A stretch of 64,000 nt of DNA, from NCBI RefSeq assembly GCF_016920785.2, contig NW_024609835.1:81334795-81398794 (forward strand), given 5' to 3'. The notes under the pieces are model-generated. The model did no database searches, was not told the origin of the DNA, and worked only from the letters and a program-made list of their open reading frames with translations. The position numbers and the translations under genes were made by a program. The stretch is from Ixodes scapularis (Eukaryota; Arthropoda; Arachnida; Ixodida; Ixodidae). Below are positions 11,846 to 23,563 of this stretch, in pieces. The stretch's first letter is position 1, and each line of letters starts with the position of its first letter.

Positions 11846-12999
11846 ATTATATGGTTTAAGAGTTATTTGTCTTTTCGATCAAATAGTGTTCGGGTCGCTG
11901 ACAGTTATTCCAAAGAGTTTTTTTCAATATCAGGCGTGCCCCAGGGTTCAATTTTGGGTCCTCTACTGTTTTCAATTTTTATAAATGATATAGCGTCATG
12001 TGTAAAGAACGTTGAACTGCTTTTGTTTGCTGACGATATCAAGTTGTTTAAGAGTGTTCACTGTCATTTAGATTGTGATCTCATACAACATGATGTGTCT
12101 AATATAGCACAGTGGTGTAAACAAAATCAGTTATTTCTTAATCCTTTAAAAACAAAAGTGATATCTTTGTGCAGACGCCGCGCGATCATAAATAACACTT
12201 ATCATCTTGAGGGAAATCCGATTGAACGAGTGTCAATTGTAAGGTTATTGGTGTGTTCATTGACTGCGGATTAACTTTTAAAAATCATGTCTCTTTTGTT
12301 GTCAGCTCTGCAATGAAAGTTCTAGGAGTTATATCGCGTTTGACCAAGCATTTTAAAAAGCCCCATTGTTCAATACATCTTTTTCAATCCTTAGTGGTTT
12401 CAAGGCTTGAGTTTGCTTCTGTGATTTGGAATTCAATTTCTGTAACACAGGCTGTGATCATAGAAAGTGTGCAAAAAAGATTTGTTCGAATTGTTTATGA
12501 TAGATGGATTGGACGACGCGTGTATTATGACTATGAATGCTTACTGAATAGATTTTCGCTGAAGCTTTTATCACACAGAAGAACAGTCCTTGACTTGGTA
12601 TTCCTGCATAAGATCATTAATGGTGCCATTGATTGTTCATGGCTTATTAGTAAAATCCATTTCCATGTTCCTTTCCGTGCGACGAGACAGCTCACCTAGG
12701 TTTTGATATTTGCTCACCATGCCGTGTGTCACCTCTTTCTCGTTTACAGACATTGTATAACAGCATTGTGCCACCTCAAGTTAACATCACCACACCCCTG
12801 CCTACATTTCTCTGTCAGTTGGACGAACTTTTCGTCACTTCATAGCGCGTCAGTGTATATGCATATCTATTTCTTTTTAATGAGTAGGATTTTTGTTTAA
12901 GAGTTTTTATTGTACGAGTTGGTGTACCTAAGAGAAGGCCGCTCGGCCGTTTTAGGGCACCCGAAAAATAAAGATTATTATTATTATTATTATTATTAT
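11846..12999 (+). mobile_element. 5'-truncated LINE (Jockey/CR1 superclade) with (ATT)n tail
   Basis: It comprises a reverse-transcriptase fragment, about 270 bp of 3' UTR, a GC-rich hairpin GGCCGCTCGGCC just before the end, an AATAAA-containing terminus (CCGAAAAATAAAG) and a microsatellite tail (ATT)n at 12974-12999. Truncation inside the RT domain fits target-primed reverse transcription. No convincing target duplication was found, although TATCACGT occurs both at about 11592 and just after the tail. Confidence 0.88.
11849..12699 (+). pseudogene. Reverse transcriptase fragment, frameshifted
   Basis: The first frame (11849-12274) starts inside the RT palm and contains GVPQGSILGPLLFSIFINDI followed by LLLFADDIKLF, the FADD catalytic box of LINE reverse transcriptases, and then WCKQNQLFLNPLKTKVI. 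At about 12245-12255 the reading shifts to a second frame (12253-12699) that continues the thumb and C-terminal region: FIDCGLTFKNH, LEFASVIWNS, IESVQKRFVRIVYDR and LVFLHKIINGAID. Together these are the usual order in Jockey/CR1-type enzymes. The endonuclease domain and N-terminal RT are absent, and the frameshift makes it non-functional. I did not reconstruct a corrected frame. Confidence 0.9.
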
Positions 13000-14540
13000 A
13001 TCACGTCACAGGAGTAACTTTTTTTTTACAGCGTTATTTTATTTAATTTTGTATTTGCAAACTCTTTGTAACAGTGGGTAAAGCGCCGAAAGGTCGAATC
13101 GTCACGTGATGGTGTGATCATACGAAATCCTGATAGCGGATCTTACTCGAAATTTCAGGCATGGGTCTTTACGACGCGCGCGGACGGAGGAGGTTTCAGG
13201 CATCGATTCAGCTGGTGGTTATAACGAAGAACTGAAGAGAGCTTTCTTCAGAAGGCACTCGCCTTGCATGCTGCAGCGATTTTCGATCGAGACCGATATA
13301 TATATACTGGGCATGCGCTTTGAGGATGCATTGGGCACTGCGTCAGTGTTGGACGCGACTCACACTCCCAATGTACTCGACGCGAGTGCTGCGTCAGCAT
13401 CGGCGGCTTGAACCCGGGTCCAATCCCAGGCATCGCGCGGAATAGCAGTGTCCGAACTATGGAGACTTGCAGTGTTGCCCGATGGACTTTCGAGACGGCT
13501 CTATTCCGTTGCCCGTAACGACATTCTTTGTTCGTCGTCCGGCGGCTGGGTCGACGACAAGCGTCGCCAAAGAACGGGGTTCCCTGAAAAGTGTCCGGTG
13601 GTCCTCCCGTTCAAATTTAGCCCGTCCCTTCCGCGAAGCCCGCAGTATAAGGACCTGCGGGGAATTTCCGAAGGCGCGTGCAGTGAGGCTGCGGAATTAG
13701 CCCCCGCTGACGTTCGCTTTTGAGGCGGTGGACAGTGGGGAGGAGGGATTGCCCCGGCAGGGAGGCGGAGTCCGCCCCTCTGTGCATACATTCGCGCGTG
13801 CCCGAGACGACGTGGCCTCGTGCCAACGTGTCTTTAAATAACCCCCCTTTTTTTGTGGGGTTTCTTGAGTACGCGTTTCGAAGTGTACAGCTTGTGGGCG
13901 CCGCCCTCGATTAATCCCGGCGTGTGTAGATCATCTGACATGAAAACGAGTCGAACGATACTTGAGCCGTCTTGGTGTTCAAGAGGATGGTTGCTGCCGT
14001 TATCTGAAGCTTTACCTGAAATCGCAAAAAAAAAACAGTTTCCTTTTCCTTTTATTCCACAGTACAAAATAGTCCGTCACAGAGCAAAAGCACGTATCCC
14101 GAACTTCCTTGATCCAAAGCTGAGTATTGGTCGTATTTTCGAATGGTACATGCAAAGATCGGCAGCTTCGGCCGCTCTGCACTTGGGAGCAAAATGACCG
14201 CGGCGCCCTCAAGAAACTCGGGGAATGAAATTCCGGTACTCCAAAGCCGCAGTAAAGTTGACATTTGGGCTAGTTGGTAATCCAACCTATTGTGAGGTAT
14301 TCCGCCGAAGCCACACTGCAGTCCCACGCTGCACATATGCAACGTACAAAAAAAAAAAAAAAAAAGACACACACAAAAAAAAAAAACACGGTGTTTGTGT
14401 CAGGCATGACGACAGAATGATGTACGGTCACGCCCCAACTATCTTAGAGGCATCTTTGCTTCGAACATGCTTCGAATATATTTCCAGACAGTTTCTGTGT
14501 GACCGACGTGACCATCGTGGGAAAATACACGGCTCAGACA
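13000..14540. other. Unassigned non-coding stretch
   Basis: Short frames are open on both strands between 13450 and 13830, a moderately GC-rich part. A-runs occur at about 14348-14365 and 14377-14388. No recognisable gene. Confidence 0.4.
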
Positions 14541-14843
14541 GTAGAGAGTTTTAGGGAACCGTGTTTGCACGTCCGATACCGTATACGACAGGCTCTCCGG
14601 TACGCACTATACGCGTGCGCTACCGGAGGATCCATCGTTAATAGTGAGTTTTCGTAGATCGTTTTCGCCGTCCCGCAAGGCCCTCCGCAACCCGCTAGGA
14701 TAGCGGGAACTCCACAGTCAAGGCTATCGGGGCGCAGGCGCAGTAGCAACTTCGTTGCGGAACGCTTAGCGGAGGGGGCAACGCGGTCTACAAAACTCCC
14801 TAGTGTATCGGATGTGCAAATGCGCTTCCCTAAAACTCTGTAG
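14541..14843. mobile_element. AGAGTTTTAG-family MITE, copy 2
   Basis: The body is 14545-14839, 295 bp. Both ends start AGAGTTTTAGGGAA and stay alike for about 35 bp (through TTTGCACRTCCGATAC). GTAG lies directly outside each end (14541-14544 and 14840-14843), a probable short target duplication. The long minus-strand frame across it is the element read through and is not a gene. Confidence 0.85.
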
Positions 14844-15900
14844 TGTCTACAGACGGTATTTTGCATGCTGTATGGACTGTACACGACCGCGGCTGGAAGG
14901 TTGTTCATGGCGTCGTCACCTGTACTGTCGACGACCCAATGACAAAATATGTTTGTCTTTAAATGTACTTCCTTTCGCAACTTTTGTGCTTCAGCCGCTG
15001 GAGGTATACTACGGATATTTTAGGCGTTTTTGAACGATTGACGGGTTGTTATACTCTGGTTTCAATTGAGCTAAGAGTCGCGTCAAAGGAATTACACCCT
15101 TCCGAGGAGAGCAGGCTTTTGTTCGCCCCTCTTTAAATCCCTCAATAACCTTTTTTTTTTTTTTTTTTTTTTGGCTTTGCAGTTTATTTATTTGAAAAGA
15201 AGTATACCATTTAAATGTAAATACCGTGTCGTTATTGACGTCTGTCTTTTTTTTTTCTGCTTTTGTTTTTTTACGATTAACTTTACATTAGCGGTATACC
15301 TTCTCCCCACGGTGTGTCAAAGCCTCTGCGCGCTCCTGAGTTGCGCGGGACGAAAGAGATACTGTGAACTAGGTACATTTTTTTTTTTTTAAATGACGTC
15401 GGGAGTTTTTCCCGTAGTTTACATTGCATTCTTTGCTCAGAGCTGGTATAATTAACCTGCTGTCGAAAGGCATCGCCCCCGTTTTCCCTGGCTCTTGCGA
15501 CCAAAATCGGTTCGAATGAACATGGTGTCGAATAGGCAGGCCACAGTAGCATTCACAAGCTTTATCTCGAACGGAAGCTTTTACGTACCTTTCGTTTCTG
15601 GTTTGAGTAATCGCAAAAGACGTGATTGGAGGAGCTGTTCTGTCTCGCGCCGCTCGATGATCCTTGCGCACGACGCAGAGCGCACCACAACTCCGGGATA
15701 TATACAGCATGCGGTAGCGGGGATGCTACCATGTATTTTGCAGAAATTCTAAAGCCCGCAGGTTGGGCAGCATAAACGAACATCGCACTACGGGGGGATG
15801 TTTCGGGAATTTCAAATAAATTATAATTTGAGAGATATCTATTTTTTTTTTTTTTTTTTTTTTGGGGGGGGGGGGGGTCGTATAAAAATTATATTCTCAT
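14844..15900. other. Unassigned stretch with T and G homopolymers
   Basis: Poly-T occurs at about 15151-15172. A T-run from about 15842 passes straight into about 14 G ending at 15877. No gene was recognised. Confidence 0.4.
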
Positions 15901-15948
15901 TTAATCCTCTCTTATCCTCTGGCATTACCGAGGATAAGAGAGGATTAA
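15901..15948. repeat. Perfect hairpin, 19-bp arms
   Basis: TTAATCCTCTCTTATCCTC at 15901-15919 and its exact reverse complement at 15930-15948, with a 10-base loop. Confidence 0.95.
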
Positions 15949-15954
15949 CCTAAC

Positions 15955-16021
15955 AAGTGCACCAATGTATAGGCTTTGGCTGTTTTTGGGCACTCAAAAT
16001 AAACAAACAAACAAACAAACA
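15955..16021 (+). mobile_element. LINE 3' terminus with (AAAC)n tail
   Basis: The sequence GGCTTTGGCTGTTTTTGGGCACTC followed by AAAATAAA and (CAAA)n parallels the 3' end of the LINE at 12930-12999 (GGCCGCTCGGCCG, TTTTAGGGCACCC, AAAATAAAG, microsatellite). Only the last ~65 bp are present, so this is probably an extremely truncated insertion of a related family. Confidence 0.6.
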
Positions 16022-16877
16022 GCTCGTAAGTCGTAGTCTGTTGCAGGTTAAGAATAGCGGGACAAGCTCCTCCCAAACAACGAATATATCATCTATGTTG
16101 TTGTTTACATCGGTGTAGACAACATAGCTCGAAGACAACCTTTTAAACGTACACACAATTATTACTTCTGTCTTACCAAAAGTCCGGTGCGTATATATAT
16201 ATATATAAAAAAAAAAAAAAAATTAGACGGCAGGGCGATTTGTGTGCGAGCGTCTCGTTCCACTGACGGCCGTCTGCCCAAAAGTCTCCCGTCTTGGACT
16301 AGCCATTGTGAGTGGTCGGGACGAAAGTCCGACTCGACTGGCGGAAGCAGCCAGCGGGGTGGGGGGAGGCGAGCGGGGCAAACACACGTCGCCGAGGGGC
16401 AGCGGGGGAGAGGAGGCAGGGCTGGGCGGAAGTGGGAGGTGTTCGGAACTGACCTCCCATTAGGGGAGAGTGCTTCCCGTGGGCAGGGGCGACCAATGAC
16501 CACGGCTCGCCGAGGTGTCCGCACGAACGGGCAGGGAGGGCGTCGTGCTGTGCCACCACCGCGTCCGGGCGGCCGACCCGTCCGCGAGGTGTCGCCAGTG
16601 CACGGCAGCCGGGTGGTCGCTGACTGGCCAGTTGTAAGCTGGCACGGGTCCGTGTTGTTTACGGAACATAGACCATTTCAGAAACGGGCTTCTTCTGGCC
16701 GGTGTCATTTGTAGCGTACTTTGCTCACTTTCCGAAGTGATGAACATGCGTGCGTGCTGGGCTTTGACGATAGGACGCTGGGCTGTCATCTTGAAAAAAA
16801 TTTGAGCTGTGTATAGCAAGGAACGTTGGAAAAAAAAGGGGGGGGGGGGGAGGGGACGACACACTTTGCCTTTTATA
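16022..16877. other. GC-rich block, no recognised gene
   Basis: (TA)n at about 16193-16206 is followed by a long A-run. 16230-16640 is GC- and CpG-rich and open in several frames on both strands, but no domain or start context supports a protein. It could be a regulatory or CpG-rich repeat. A run of about 12 G lies near 16839-16850. Confidence 0.35.
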
Positions 16878-17078
16878 AGCCCCTTCTCGCACAATGAATT
16901 AAGATGTCAGAACGCCAAACTCTTATTGGCTGATTGAATATATATATAGATAGTTGATAGTCATTAAGGCACTTAGCATTGAGGTCTACCCACTATCTTT
17001 CTAATCAAAGCCAATCATAGCTTGGCGTCGTTCTGACGTCACCACAACTTGTGCGCAAGAAGCGGACGACTTACTCAT
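16878..17078. repeat. CCAAT/CRE palindromic element, copy 1
   Basis: An imperfect palindrome. The left arm carries GATGTCAGAACG and ATTGGCTGATTG; the right arm carries the inverse, AGCCAATCA and CGTTCTGACGTCACC. The right half shares GAGGTCTACCCACTAT and the flanking CAAGAAGCGGACGAC with the copy at 36141-36320. The two copies define a dispersed family. Confidence 0.8.
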
Positions 17079-18919
17079 CCTACAATGCCTGTCAGCAGAC
17101 ACTGTCTGAGGTTTTTTCCTTGTACGACGGTCACATTGGTCATACAAAGAACTGTCTGCGAACACATGGTATGAAGCACATATGCTTCGAACGCGCTGAT
17201 GACGTGTCGGCAGATATTCTGTCATAATGTTTTAGTCATAGCTTTAGCCAAATTAACCTGATTACCTAGATGTTTTATTCCATGTAGACATAACTACCCA
17301 AATCTCATCTCTCTAAGGGACAACTCAACCAACTATCTAGCCTTTTGTCCTTGGCATTGCGTGGCATTGTTCATGTTCGAGGTTCAATTGTTTCTTAATA
17401 TGAGATGATTCCCATGGAACTGTAGCTCAAGTTCATGACCGTACCGGAATATTCATGGTTTACGGTTCCGGCTTTCTTTCTAACCCAACCTAACTTGTAA
17501 GGTGAACTGGATCCAAAAGCACCGGCAGGAGCGCGTGAAAGAAAGCTACGAACAAGCTGCTCTGGACACCACTTTTTGATCTGCCTTAAGGGCGGGTTTT
17601 GATACCTCTATTTATTCGTCCATTTCAGACACTAGATGGCGCGCGGCTCGTTGCGTGGTTGAACGCGCGACTTCTAGATGGCGCCAGTATCGAAGTGTGA
17701 AAAGGCCCGCGTTATCCGCTGCGTCAAATAGATCCCCCAAACGTGTCGTGTGACGCTGTTGCCGGGCAGATGAAGTTTCTCCTTCATTACTCTCGCAAAC
17801 AAAACCATCCGGTTGGGAACACGATGGCTCGATCTGACCAGAAACCTGAACGTGCAAAGCTTCCACTGACGGCCGCTTAATTTGGTACTTCAGAAGCTTT
17901 CGCTTGCCATAGGGAGCCTGCTTTCGACCCATGACGCCAGAAGCGAACGCAACACTTCCGACCGTTTAAGTCAAGATATATATATAATAAGTACTGAAAG
18001 ATATGATCGCCAGCGATGCACCAATTTATTGTTCTTTTTATCGTAAACGTTTGAAGCAAATACAAAGAGCAATTCTGATATAGGCATTTTTTTGAAAGCG
18101 TCAAAAATCTACATGTATTCCTATAGCGTTTGAGGTACCATACTTCTAGGAGAAACAAAGTTTCGAAAGGAAGCGCAAAGGAAACAAAATTGGTCGAGGA
18201 CACTGTGCTCCATGCATATATTTGCACTCTCTGCGGATCAGCCGATTCTCGCAAAGTCGATGTGCTATTTGAGGAGCAGCGTCAATACCTCTTCCGCCGA
18301 TTGATGGGTTCGCGGTGAAGTCGCCGTGTCGTGTATACGCTGGCATCGCACGCCGCAGATAACTTTCGGGCTGCAAGTATACTTCATTCCACCTCACGAT
18401 GGAGCGCAGCGGGCGCTACGAACCAGTCCCAGCCAATCCAGCCCCGAGAACGTGTCAGGTGCACTATACGGCTCTCCGCGCGTCGCTGTACCGCTTCGCG
18501 AAGGTCACGTGCACGCTGACGGCACTGGGTTGGCTTGGATGGCTGGTAGCGTCCTCCCCGGTCGCGTCGTATAAGGAGACCGCGTCGTCGTCTACGCAGT
18601 TCATTAGTAGGCGTCGCCTAATTGCGGACGTGTTATGAGGGGTGTAGGCCGCTTTTGCAGGTCGTAACGAGATGCCTGTGTGGGCGGGCGGGACGACAAT
18701 GCCAGTGTGCTGGCTGCTTTGCATGGTGCTCCTGCAGACTGCCTTTCTTTCCTCCTGTCTACGTGCAGTTTGAAGGTGGTTAACCCTCAATGGCCTTTTG
18801 TGCCTGAACTTGACGTAAAAAACGAAAAACAAAAAAGGTCTCGTGTGTATGTTTGTGTAGGCTATCTTCCCGCTGGGTATAGACAGCTTGATAATGTGGA
18901 TGCTTGGGCAAGTTGGTAA
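17079..18919. other. Unassigned non-coding stretch
   Basis: No recognised gene. Opposed open frames at 18130-18640 coincide on both strands and have no motifs. A short (TA)n lies at about 17977-17988. Confidence 0.4.
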
Positions 18920-18925
18920 TTCATG

Positions 18926-18995
18926 CTTGGATGGAACAGCGCGGATGAACATCCGCGCATATGAGTGACTGTTCATCCGCGCTGTTCCATCCAAG
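18926..18995. repeat. Perfect hairpin, 26-bp arms
   Basis: The arms at 18926-18951 and 18970-18995 are exact reverse complements (core ATGGAACAGCGCGGATGAAC). Perfect arms imply a recent event or an active palindromic element. Confidence 0.95.
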
Positions 18996-20488
18996 TATAG
19001 ACAGCGGGAATTTAGCCAACCCCGATAGACCCTTTGCGAAAAATCCCAAACGTCCGCGCGTGAAGTCCTGCACGAAACCATCGACCACGTGACACTGAAG
19101 AGCGCGAGAGCGAAAGAGGGCAGCCCAATTGTCCCCGTGCCCTCGCCTGTGTCTTCTCAGTCGCCGCCGTCATTTGCTATTCAACCGGTTCCTTACTTAC
19201 AATACCCGGCATTCCTTTCGGCGCTGCGGACGGCGCTGCACGTTTTGCAACTGCTCTTTCGTTGCATATGAGAAATTTAGCCACGCATTAGCGGCGAGAT
19301 GTTTTGTTGGGGCCTCCTATGTTTTTCTCTCGTGACGTCATTACCTTGCGAAGACAAGTTCGACGGTTTTGGCATTAGCATCGTAGAAGCTCGAAATCAT
19401 TGCGCTCTCAAAGGAAGACTGCCAACACCATCAAAATTGAAGTTCTTACATTCCTCTTTTTTCTGTCGATGGGAAAACCTTTGCTGAGGTTATAGTCAGC
19501 ATTCGGCCAATCCTGGGAGGCCGACCCTGCAGCGACGCTTTCGATCGCGCACGTCGTCAATAGTGATCGCACGAACTCACGCCCGCGACACAGATGCTCA
19601 TCCAGATTGAAACGGGCGGGGCTGGGGATCGAAAACCCAGGAGCTCTGTAGCGCGAGACTTTCGATTCACTTGCTCCGAGCAGGACAGGGAACAGCTGCC
19701 ACACCGATGACACGACTACATTTGGCTCCATGTGGAATGTGTCGAGAAGGTGGACATATCTATGGACCTGTATAAAAAAATAAAAAAAATAAATAAAAAA
19801 ACGGTTGTTACATAAAAATAAGAAAATGTAAATCAATATGGTACGCCCCTCGTATATATATAGATTACGGCATTGATTTCAAGCAAAACCAGATGATTTC
19901 AATCCAGAAGATCGTTTCAAGCAAAACCTGAAGAACAGAGCTCAAATATTATTTACAAAATACGTAGATTTTAGGAGTATACAAAATATATATGTGAGTT
20001 TTTTTTGTTTTTTTTTCTTAACAAATCCTTTTTTTTAAGCAAGGGAGCAAAATATTTATAAGCCAACGTTATTTCTTTGATGACTTCCTTCAGTAAATTG
20101 TGCCACAAGTGTCACAGAGTTTCAGTAAGGAGGGGTGGCAGCTTTCAGCGACCAGTGTGCGTTTGATATTTCCGGTGAATTAGCTACATGTGCATACTAT
20201 ATTATGCTGGACATAACACAAATTGGGAATGATTATATAAATCGGAAGAAACTGGGGTCGTTTCAGTTTTGAACAGATGCTTGAAACCTCACTTACTTGA
20301 TTTGGTCACCTTTAATAAAATTAAGTTGAAGTATACTTCCACAAGTTCAAGAGCTTTTGATTTCGTTAATCTCGTTTATCTTTTCATTCATTCATTCATT
20401 CATGCAGATAGTTATCGTTGAATTATATTAAAACGGCGGAATATCTGCGAATGGTTCTTTAATGAAAAATATAATAAGATAGGTAGTT
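18996..20488. other. Unassigned stretch
   Basis: No reading frame of 60 codons or more starts between 19837 and 20985. Near 19880-19930 the motif TTTCAAGCAAAACC occurs twice. An (ATTC)n microsatellite lies at 20383-20402. Confidence 0.4.
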
Positions 20489-20668
20489 GAGCTTGTTGGG
20501 GCAAACAGTGCTATAAGAGCAGGACAAAGAGAAGAAACACACGACTGGACAGGGATTTGGACAGCACGACGGGGCATATCAGGACTAGACAGCGCCTGCC
20601 CACTCGTGTATGTTTCTTTTCTTTGTCATTGTCTTATAGCGCTGTTTCCACTAACCATGCTCTTCTTC
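20489..20668. repeat. Imperfect palindromic repeat, ~55-bp arms
   Basis: The left arm contains AAACAGTGCTATAAGA and ACAAAGAGAAGAAACA; the right arm carries the inverse as TGTTTCTTTTCTTTGT and TCTTATAGCGCTGTTT. The arms flank a ~50-bp centre. It looks like a palindromic MITE; the exact ends are unclear. Confidence 0.75.
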
Positions 20669-20889
20669 AAAGTTTTTCTTAGACAAGCTCAGTATGCCGC
20701 ACTTTAAAATACTAGCAATCCCCATATTACTTTTAGAAGTAAACATCTTCGAGAGTTGTCTGTCTGATTAGGAAAGGGCTGACCGTGAATTGAAACTCTA
20801 ACCAAAGTTCATCTAAGAGCAGAACTCCCTACGTGTCGGGTGACCCTTTTTAAACCGAAAACGTAGGAAATTTTCTTTTTCGCATATGG

Positions 20890-21022
20890 CTAGCGTTACG
20901 TCCGGACGGATCACTGAAACGCGTATACCTAACCCTCCCTTCCACCCTCCTCTCTCTCCCCCGTGAACCCAGGGAAGGCGGAGATTTGGAGGTAACTTGG
21001 GTTACGTCGGACGTAACGCTAG
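20890..21022. repeat. Short-TIR inverted repeat, 15-bp perfect arms
   Basis: CTAGCGTTACGTCCG at 20890-20904 and its reverse complement at 21008-21022 enclose a 103-bp pyrimidine- and purine-rich centre. Possibly a very small MITE. Confidence 0.65.
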
Positions 21023-21694
21023 ACACTTCGTTTCTTTTTATTAAAACTTTGATTTTAGTTTCAATTCTTAGTCACGATGATACAGTATACGGTGTACGGC
21101 CAGTGTTTAGTTTAAGAAAAAAAATTGCGCCTTGTTCTAGCCGAGATTTCAGAGATTTAGAGAACTGCACGACTATGATGCAACGAGAAGCGTGCGACTC
21201 GCTAGCCCTCACCTCTTGGCAGGACTGGTTTCACGACGACAATGCAGCTCCCTTTGAAATGGAGGCTATTTAGTCGCACCTGTGTTCAGTTGCCAATGTC
21301 GCGCAGACCGCCAGATATAACAAAAATCGCCTGGCTGAGACTAGAGCCACTAAATGCGCTACGCTTAGGGTGTCGGCACTCCGTTCCCCGATCTGCTAGT
21401 GGGTGCCGCCATCTGTGCAGAGCAGACGCCGCTGTCTATTGTCAGAATTAAAAAAATGCGACTTCCTCAGCTTTAGCTGCGGCGTTAGGAAGCTCAGGTG
21501 ATATCGTTTTGCTTTGTCGCGAACTGTTTGAACATGTCTGGAGGACGGAAAGGCGCTTCCGGCGATTTCAGATAAAATTTCAGATAATTGGCCGCCATGA
21601 TTTTAAGCACCAATAGGGCTGAAATATCGTTTAGCGGCTCTAACTGATTGAGTGGCTCGAACATTCCGTCAGATGGTGTTATAGCAGTTGATGG
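21023..21694. other. Unassigned non-coding stretch
   Basis: Frames at 20986-21273 and 21242-21451 show no known motif. No other repeat was recognised. Confidence 0.35.
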
Positions 21695-21990
21695 GGTCTT
21701 AGATGGGGAATTTACGTCACGTAACGTGAGGTCTCATGAAGTGGTCGCGTCACAGGACTTACGGTGTCACCTGACTTGAAGTCGCGTGACGTCCGATCAC
21801 GTGACATCAACTTCCCCGCTAAATATAGCGGGGAAATCACCATCTCTTGTGGGACCTCACTTCACGGTGTTACGTGATGTCTCAGTGCCATGTGACGTGA
21901 GGGACGTCACAATTCCCCCATTAAATTGAGCGAGAAATTTATATTCACGCGACTCGACGACTTCACGTGATACTGTGACGTCATGCAGTC
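21695..21990. repeat. CACGTG/GTGACGT-rich block with central GCTAAATATAGC palindrome
   Basis: Dense, irregular copies of CACGTGAC, GCGTGACGTC, ACGTGATGTC and GGACGTCAC in both orientations flank the palindrome TTCCCCGCTAAATATAGCGG at about 21812. The 32640-32840 block has the same ingredients. These motifs match E-box and CRE-like binding sites, but the repetition suggests a repeat family first. Confidence 0.65.
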
Positions 21991-23516
21991 TGAACAACGC
22001 GAGCGAGGATGGCCCGTGGAAAGTTCCCTAAAGGGCCGTCTAAACAGGACACGGCAAGTGATGTGTCGAGAGACACTGTATACTGGCATATGGCGTGAAA
22101 GTTGCTGCGCGCGCCCGTTCGTTTTCAGTTTGGACATCAACCACGCAAACAGCGCGGCTTTCGTCCTCGCCTCATCGCTGTCGTCTCTTCTTTCTTGTTT
22201 TCGGGACATTGAGGACTGATACCAACAGCGGAGGCCTTCACGACAGCCATCAGAGCTTGTCAGAGGCTTTCCGCAGCAGCGTGACTAACACGCTCTAAGC
22301 CTTTGTCCAAAAGCGCGAGCGGAGGGAAGCTTTTTCCCCGTCAAGAAGGACGTATGGACGCTTTGCAGTAGCTGTGCATGGGCGCCGTCATGACCGACCT
22401 TCAGTTTTTGCTTCCTATTTATTCCGTCTACTTTATTCAACATTACTGTTGCAGGCCAGGTGATTGCCATTTTAGATTTTATTGCCTCCTTCTCAGCATT
22501 GGCCTTTGTGGAGGCTCGTCAACGCCCGTTTCAGTAGCTCGGTCGGTACCTTGGTAAGACAAGAGAAAGTCAACAATGGCGGCTGTAATCTGGAACGTGT
22601 GTAAAGCGTCTATACGAAAGCGAACCTAAGTGCGGCACAAGCTGTAAATTTGAAGAAAAAAAAAAAAAAACATTTGCTGTGAGAAAAAACGCCATCTACC
22701 ATGCTGTGTTTGTGCAGCTCCTTATAGGGGCTTCGAAACCGACGAAAGCGTCCGTGCGCCTGGTAGTCCTACCCGGAGGGACCAGAGTCCTCATAGTGCA
22801 AGGTCCAGAGTCCCACTGGTCGTCTCAGCTTGCCCGCCGCCGTATGCTGTTCTTCGGTTTCTGGGAAGCCGGTGGGGGATGTTGGCCCTGAGCCCGGAGG
22901 ACTGTTTCTCTCGTGGACGCAGCCGTTACGAGTCTTACGACAAGCGACGCGGAGGAGGAACCGTCCGCATTGGCCCGGCTTGAAGCGGGGAGGAGCCGCT
23001 GACGTTGGGGACATCGTCGCCGCACCCTTGCACAGGCGCACCGGTCTAAAAAAAGCTCTAGGAGTAACTTCCCCGCAAAAGACGATGCAGCGTATCGCGG
23101 CAAACAATAGAAGGATACGCGCGATTCCAACCGGAGATGGCGGACGACAGAGGGGACGACGGACAAAGACCCACGCCTCAAACGGAGCTGCTTTTGAGAC
23201 GCGTGTGGTTGTCCCTTGTCGTCCGTCGACTCCGGTTAGCATCATGAGCAACGTTAACCAGCTCGCCTGTTTATTGACCTTGTCTTCTTTCAATAGAAGG
23301 ATCTGAGCGAATGGCCAAACTCAGAATACGGATAGACACACAAGAAAATGCGGTGTGCGGAAGGACAATGATAATGGCGTTGACTTGTTTCTCCCATGCG
23401 CACATCGCATTTTTCAAATCTACTCGTATTCTTTAATTTTCGTGCCGTGATTCACCGTTTCCGTGTTTTGTAGGAAAGTGAACTCACACATCTTCTTTCA
23501 AATTAATAACGTGTCC

Positions 23517-23563
<47 letters not shown>

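Noticed and set aside
13380..13445. GGGTTCAAGCC box B-like motif on the minus strand
   Set aside because: No box A at tRNA spacing and no anticodon arm, so it is not called a SINE.
17470..17500. CTAACCCAACCTAACTT, a telomere-like word
   Set aside because: Arthropod telomeres are (TTAGG)n arrays. This is a single imperfect occurrence.
18464..19081. 205-codon minus-strand frame
   Set aside because: It includes a perfect hairpin repeat (18926-18995) and is opposed by open plus frames. No motif.
22769..23306. Opposed frames of 158-174 codons on both strands
   Set aside because: Simultaneous openness on both strands reflects GC-rich composition. Nothing in either translation resembles a protein family.
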